DNA of 18,689 bases from JALZDI01 sp965653225. GTDB lineage: Bacteria; Actinomycetota; Actinomycetes; Propionibacteriales; Nocardioidaceae. The translations under genes were made by a program, and so were the position numbers. The stretch is from assembly GCA_965653225.1 (NCBI GenBank), contig CBFGZI010000078.1, positions 1-18,689 on the forward strand. The letters are read 5' to 3'. Below, one piece after another: positions 15,386 through 18,689 of this stretch. The notes under the pieces were generated by a model that was given only the letters and a program-made list of their open reading frames with translations, was not told the origin of the DNA and did no database searches. The stretch's first letter is position 1, and every line of letters begins with the position of its first letter.

Positions 15386-16348
15386 ATGGCTGGAGCGACC
15401 TTGGTCCGCAGGCTGCTGACGCCGGTCCGGAACACCTCCGGCATGGGCCGGTGGGCACTTGTGGTCGGGCTCGTGATGACGCTGTTCTTCGTCGTGCTCG
15501 CCGTGTTCGCCCCGTGGATCGCGCCGTACACCTTCTCCCAGAAGGCGGCCGACGGGAAGCTGTTCCCCAAGCTCGCCCCGCCCGGCGGCGAGCACCTGTT
15601 CGGTACCGACCGCGGGTTCTACGACGTGCTGTCGAGGGTCATCTGGGGCGCCCGCACCGAGCTGTCCGTCGTTCTGGTCTCGGTGCTCGCCTCGCTGATA
15701 ATCGGCGTGCTGCTCGGGCTGGTCTCGGGCTACCTCGGCGGCTGGCTCGACCGCTGTCTGGTGCTGGTGATGGACGCGCTGTACGCGTTCCCGTCGCTGC
15801 TGATGGCGATCGTGTTCTCGTTCCTGCTCACCGGCATCTTCGGCGGGAGCATCACGGCGGCGGCGTTGTCGCTGACGGTGGTCTACATGCCGCAGTACTT
15901 CCGCGTCATCCGCAACACCACGGTCAGTGCCCGCGAGGCGACCTACGTCGAGGCGGCCCGGGCGATCGGCGCGCCGGGGCGCACGGTCGTCGGCAAGTAC
16001 GTGTTCGGCAACGTGATCCAAAGCGTGCCGGTCATCGGCACGCTCAACGCCGCCGACGCGATCTCGACCCTGGCCGCGCTCGGGTTCCTCGGACTGGGCA
16101 TCCAGCCCAACGAGGCGGCCGAGTGGGGCTACGACCTCAACCGGGCGCTGTCCGACGCGGCGTCGGGCATCTGGTGGACGTGCGTGTTCCCCGGCATGGC
16201 GATCGTGCTCCTGGTCACCGCGCTCACCCTGGTCGGTGAGGGCCTCAACGAGACCCTGAACCCGACGTTGCGGAAGCGCCGGCTGCGCAAGATCGTCGCG
16301 CCGCCGCGCTCCCAGAAGACCGCCGAGCGCGAGGAGGTCGCCTCATGA
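15386..16348 (+). CDS. ABC importer permease, DppC/OppC type
   Basis: A 320-residue second membrane subunit. It has an N-terminal TM1 at about residues 22-46 that ends with FAPWIAPY, then the family-typical LFGTDRGFYDVLSRVIWGAR. Further hydrophobic segments follow to about residue 288. The EAA loop begins at E189-A-A-R-A-I-G-A. Its C-terminus is basic (RKRRLRKIVAPP). Together with the DppB-type subunit it would form the translocation path for the solute. The ATG at 15386 begins one base after the previous stop, with GAGGG about 11 bases upstream. Its last codons overlap the next gene by four bases (ATGA at 16345-16348), a sign of translational coupling. Confidence 0.94.
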   Translation: MAGATLVRRLLTPVRNTSGMGRWALVVGLVMTLFFVVLAVFAPWIAPYTFSQKAADGKLFPKLAPPGGEHLFGTDRGFYDVLSRVIWGARTELSVVLVSVLASLIIGVLLGLVSGYLGGWLDRCLVLVMDALYAFPSLLMAIVFSFLLTGIFGGSITAAALSLTVVYMPQYFRVIRNTTVSAREATYVEAARAIGAPGRTVVGKYVFGNVIQSVPVIGTLNAADAISTLAALGFLGLGIQPNEAAEWGYDLNRALSDAASGIWWTCVFPGMAIVLLVTALTLVGEGLNETLNPTLRKRRLRKIVAPPRSQKTAEREEVAS

Positions 16349-17409
16349 CCGCGCAGCAGGAGCAGTCGGCGCAGACGAGGGGTTCGCTCGACCCGGTGCT
16401 GTCCGTACGCGACCTGCGGGTCTGGTACGGCAGCGAGCGCGGCGCGGTGCGCGCGGTCGACGGCGTGAGCTTCGACCTGCGGCCGGGCGAGACCCTGGGG
16501 CTGGTCGGCGAGTCCGGCTGCGGCAAGTCCACACTCGGGCGCGGCCTGCTCGGGCTGCTGCCGCGCGGCGCCTTCGTCGACGGCGACGTGACCTTCAAGG
16601 GCAAGCCGATGCCGCGCCTGGGCAGCAAGCAGCAGCGGGCGCTGCGCGGCGGCGAGCTGGGGATGATCTTCCAGGAGCCGATGACGCGGCTCAACCCGCT
16701 GATGCGCATCTCCGAGCACTTCGAGGAGGCGCTGCGCGCGCACTTCCCGAAGATGCCCAAGGACGAGATCAAGCACCGCTCGCTCGAGGTGCTGCGGGTG
16801 ATGGGTATCCCGCCGACGCGCTACGGGTCGTACCCCCACGAGTTCTCCGGCGGCATGCGGCAGCGGCTGATGATCGCGCTCGCGCTGGTGCTGCGACCGG
16901 CGTTCGTGGTGGCCGACGAGCCGACCACCGCGCTCGACGTGCTCGTCGAGGCGCAGATCGTCAAAATTCTGTACGACATGCGCCGCGAGTTCGACACGTC
17001 GCTGCTGCTGATCACGCACAACCTCGGCATCGTGGCCGAGGCGTGCGACCGGGTCGCGGTGATGTACGCCGGCAGGATCGTCGAGATCGGCGACGCCGAG
17101 CAGGTGTTCAAGGAGCCGCAGCACCCGTACACCCAGGAGCTGATGCGCTCCACCATCTCGCTGTCCACGACGGGCCTGAACTTCATCCCGGGTGCGCCGC
17201 CGGACCTCATCGACCCGCCCCCCGGCTGCAACTTCCACCCGCGTTGTCCCGAGGCGATGCGGGTGTGCCAGCAGCTGGACCCGGTCAACCGGCGGCTGCC
17301 GTCGGGCCAGCGGGTGGAGTGCTGGCTGCACGGGCCGGAGGACCAGATTCCTGACGGCGGCCGCGAGTCGCTCGAGCGGGAGGAGATCAGCGTTGCCGAC
17401 GAAGCCTGA
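16345..17409 (+). CDS. Peptide-type ABC importer ATPase, DppD/OppD type
   Basis: A 354-residue ATP-binding subunit. The Walker A motif is G55-E-S-G-C-G-K61-S62. The Q-loop is MIFQEPMTRLNP, the signature FSGGMRQR begins at F167, and Walker B is FVVADEP with D191 and E192. The switch histidine is H225 (LITHNLG). The C-terminal oligopeptide-transporter extension contains HPYTQELM, then cysteines C295, C301, C308 and C326, spaced like the proposed [4Fe-4S] cluster of OppD/DppD proteins; cluster binding is inferred. Its C-terminal codons contain the ribosome binding site for the next ATPase gene, which overlaps it by 17 bases. With its partner ATPase it would form the heterodimeric motor of the importer. 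Confidence 0.95.
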   Translation: MTAQQEQSAQTRGSLDPVLSVRDLRVWYGSERGAVRAVDGVSFDLRPGETLGLVGESGCGKSTLGRGLLGLLPRGAFVDGDVTFKGKPMPRLGSKQQRALRGGELGMIFQEPMTRLNPLMRISEHFEEALRAHFPKMPKDEIKHRSLEVLRVMGIPPTRYGSYPHEFSGGMRQRLMIALALVLRPAFVVADEPTTALDVLVEAQIVKILYDMRREFDTSLLLITHNLGIVAEACDRVAVMYAGRIVEIGDAEQVFKEPQHPYTQELMRSTISLSTTGLNFIPGAPPDLIDPPPGCNFHPRCPEAMRVCQQLDPVNRRLPSGQRVECWLHGPEDQIPDGGRESLEREEISVADEA

Positions 17410-18688
17410 GACCCTGACCGAGACGACCGAGGAGGCGCGGGCCGGCCAGCCGCTGCTGTCCATGCGCGACCTCGAGGTCCACTTCCAGCTGCGCGGCGGC
17501 AACCTGGCACGGCTGTTCGGCAAGGACACCGGCACTGTGAAGGCGGTCGACGGGGTCAACCTCGAGCTCCACAAGGGCGAGGTCCTCGGTGTGGTGGGCG
17601 AGTCCGGCAGCGGCAAGAGCACGCTGGGCCGGGCCGTGCTCGGCCTGGTGCGGCCCACCGGTGGCCAGATCGTCTACAACGGCCGCGACATCACCGGTCT
17701 GTCCGACCGGCAGCTGCGCAGCCTGCGCCGCGAGCTGCAGATGATCTTCCAGGACCCCAACGCCGCGCTGAACCCGTCGATGAACCTGGGCACGGCGATC
17801 GGGCACCCGCTGAAGATCCACGGGATCGCCACCGGCGACGAGCTCCGCCGCCGCGTGGTCGAGACGCTGGAGCGGGTCGGGCTGTCCCCGGGCGAGCAGT
17901 ACCTCTCCAAGCTGCCCAGCGACCTGTCCGGTGGGCAGAAGCAGCGGGCGGTGATCGCCCGGGCGGTCATCCTCGACCCGGTGCTGATGGTGGCCGACGA
18001 GCCGATCTCGATGCTCGACATGAGCGTGCGGGCGAAGATCCTGCAGCTGATGCTCGACCTCAAGCGCGACCTCGACCTGACCTACATCTACATCACGCAC
18101 GACCTGGCCAGCGCGAAGTTCTTCTGCGACCGGGTGGCGATCATGTACCTCGGCCGGATCGTCGAGATCGGCGCCACCGAGGAGATCTTCGCCGACCCCA
18201 AGCACCCGTACACCCAGTCGCTGCTCAAGGCCATCCCCGACGTCGGCAAGCGGATGTCGCGTGACCTGCCGCGGGGTGAGATCCCCGACGCCGCCAGCCC
18301 GCCGCTCGGTTGCTCGTTCCACCCGCGCTGCCCGAAGGCGTTCGACCAGTGTGGCTGGGAGAGCCGCGACCTGCGCACACTGGTGGAGAACCACTGGCTG
18401 CGCACCGAGGAGGCGGCCTACGAGCAGGAGCGCGAGGCGGTCGGCGACCTCACCGCGCTCGACTCGCCGGGTCATCGCACCGTGGTGCCCGCCGCCAAGG
18501 GTCGGGCCGGCGGCGACGTGCAGAAGATGCTCGACCGGATCCGCGAAGAGGACCCGAACGAGCCGCTGTGGACCGGCGTCAAGGAGACCCGCACGCTCGA
18601 CAACGGCGTCGAGGTCGACTTCCACGAGGGCGAGGACCCCCAGCTGCGTCCCGCCGGTGGCGTCGACGTGGCCTGCCACCTGTACTGA
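17393..18688 (+). CDS. Peptide-type ABC importer ATPase, DppF/OppF type, with C-terminal insertion
   Basis: A 431-residue second ATPase, longer than usual for DppF (about 320-350). Walker A is G69-E-S-G-S-G-K75-S76, the Q-loop QMIFQDPNAALNPS, and the signature LSGGQKQR begins at L178. Walker B is LMVADEP with D202 and E203, and the switch histidine H236 (YITHDLA). The C-terminal cysteine motif starts normally (C307, C313, C320), but the last cysteine, C428 in the ending VACHLY, lies 107 residues later, after a charged insertion. A TTG at 17393 is taken as the start because GGGAGGAG at 17378-17385 sits seven bases before it; the next in-frame ATG (17462) has no such site and would trim the N-terminus. 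The gene ends one base before the end of the window and is complete. Confidence 0.93.
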   Translation: MPTKPETLTETTEEARAGQPLLSMRDLEVHFQLRGGNLARLFGKDTGTVKAVDGVNLELHKGEVLGVVGESGSGKSTLGRAVLGLVRPTGGQIVYNGRDITGLSDRQLRSLRRELQMIFQDPNAALNPSMNLGTAIGHPLKIHGIATGDELRRRVVETLERVGLSPGEQYLSKLPSDLSGGQKQRAVIARAVILDPVLMVADEPISMLDMSVRAKILQLMLDLKRDLDLTYIYITHDLASAKFFCDRVAIMYLGRIVEIGATEEIFADPKHPYTQSLLKAIPDVGKRMSRDLPRGEIPDAASPPLGCSFHPRCPKAFDQCGWESRDLRTLVENHWLRTEEAAYEQEREAVGDLTALDSPGHRTVVPAAKGRAGGDVQKMLDRIREEDPNEPLWTGVKETRTLDNGVEVDFHEGEDPQLRPAGGVDVACHLY

Positions 18689-18689
18689 G

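Noticed and set aside
17192..17392. N-terminal extension of the second ATPase to 17192
   Set aside because: It would overlap the first ATPase gene by over 200 bases and encodes arginine/serine-rich shadow sequence.
16129..17658. A 509-codon minus-strand open frame opposite the ATPase genes
   Set aside because: It covers two genes with complete ABC ATPase motifs on the other strand and itself has none.

Overview
The window is high-GC DNA (roughly 68-70% by eye, not counted), densely packed with genes and with very strong third-position GC. It comes from a mycothiol-producing actinobacterium. The decisive evidence is mshC (cysteine:GlcN-Ins ligase) with actinobacterial companions: a DUF3090 protein, a SCO1664-family protein, a DUF5703 protein and a PAC2-domain protein. 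As I recall the Mycobacterium tuberculosis map, uppP, a histidine phosphatase, DUF3090, the SCO1664 family, mshC, PAC2 and metH lie in nearly the same order around Rv2136c-Rv2124c, so most of this is a conserved chromosomal core. I would guess Nocardioidaceae or a relative, but the sequence alone does not settle it.

Layout. 1-478: a small cupin protein. 512-1678 (minus): aldo/keto reductase followed by a DUF5703 protein. 1780-2601: uppP, convergent with corA (2729-3709, minus) across a repeat-bearing gap. 3778-7155 (plus): a run of histidine phosphatase, DUF3090 protein, SCO1664-family kinase-like protein and mshC. 7306-8169 (minus): PAC2 protein, convergent with mshC across a perfect 12-bp hairpin. 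8336-12525 (plus): metH overlapping a HAD-family phosphatase. 12712-18688 (plus): a complete oligopeptide/dipeptide-type ABC importer (lipoprotein, two permeases, two ATPases), with a strong hairpin after the binding-protein gene.

How the genes work together. UppP recycles the undecaprenyl carrier for cell-wall synthesis, and CorA imports Mg2+/Co2+. MshC performs the ATP-dependent cysteine ligation of mycothiol synthesis. MetH makes methionine from homocysteine with cobalamin. The ABC system imports peptides or similar solutes. The three poorly characterised genes before mshC are the best place to look for undescribed biology. One is a phosphatase-like protein that could be considered for the unassigned GlcNAc-Ins-P phosphatase step (MshA2) of mycothiol synthesis.

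Regulation. Several genes have a TANNNT hexamer, usually TAGGCT or TAGGGT, only 6-8 bases before the start codon and no good Shine-Dalgarno sequence. This suggests leaderless transcripts. Other genes (cupin, uppP, metH, the ABC genes) have clear ribosome binding sites. No tRNA, rRNA, CRISPR array, insertion sequence or prophage gene is visible, and no gene-free stretch exceeds 300 bases.
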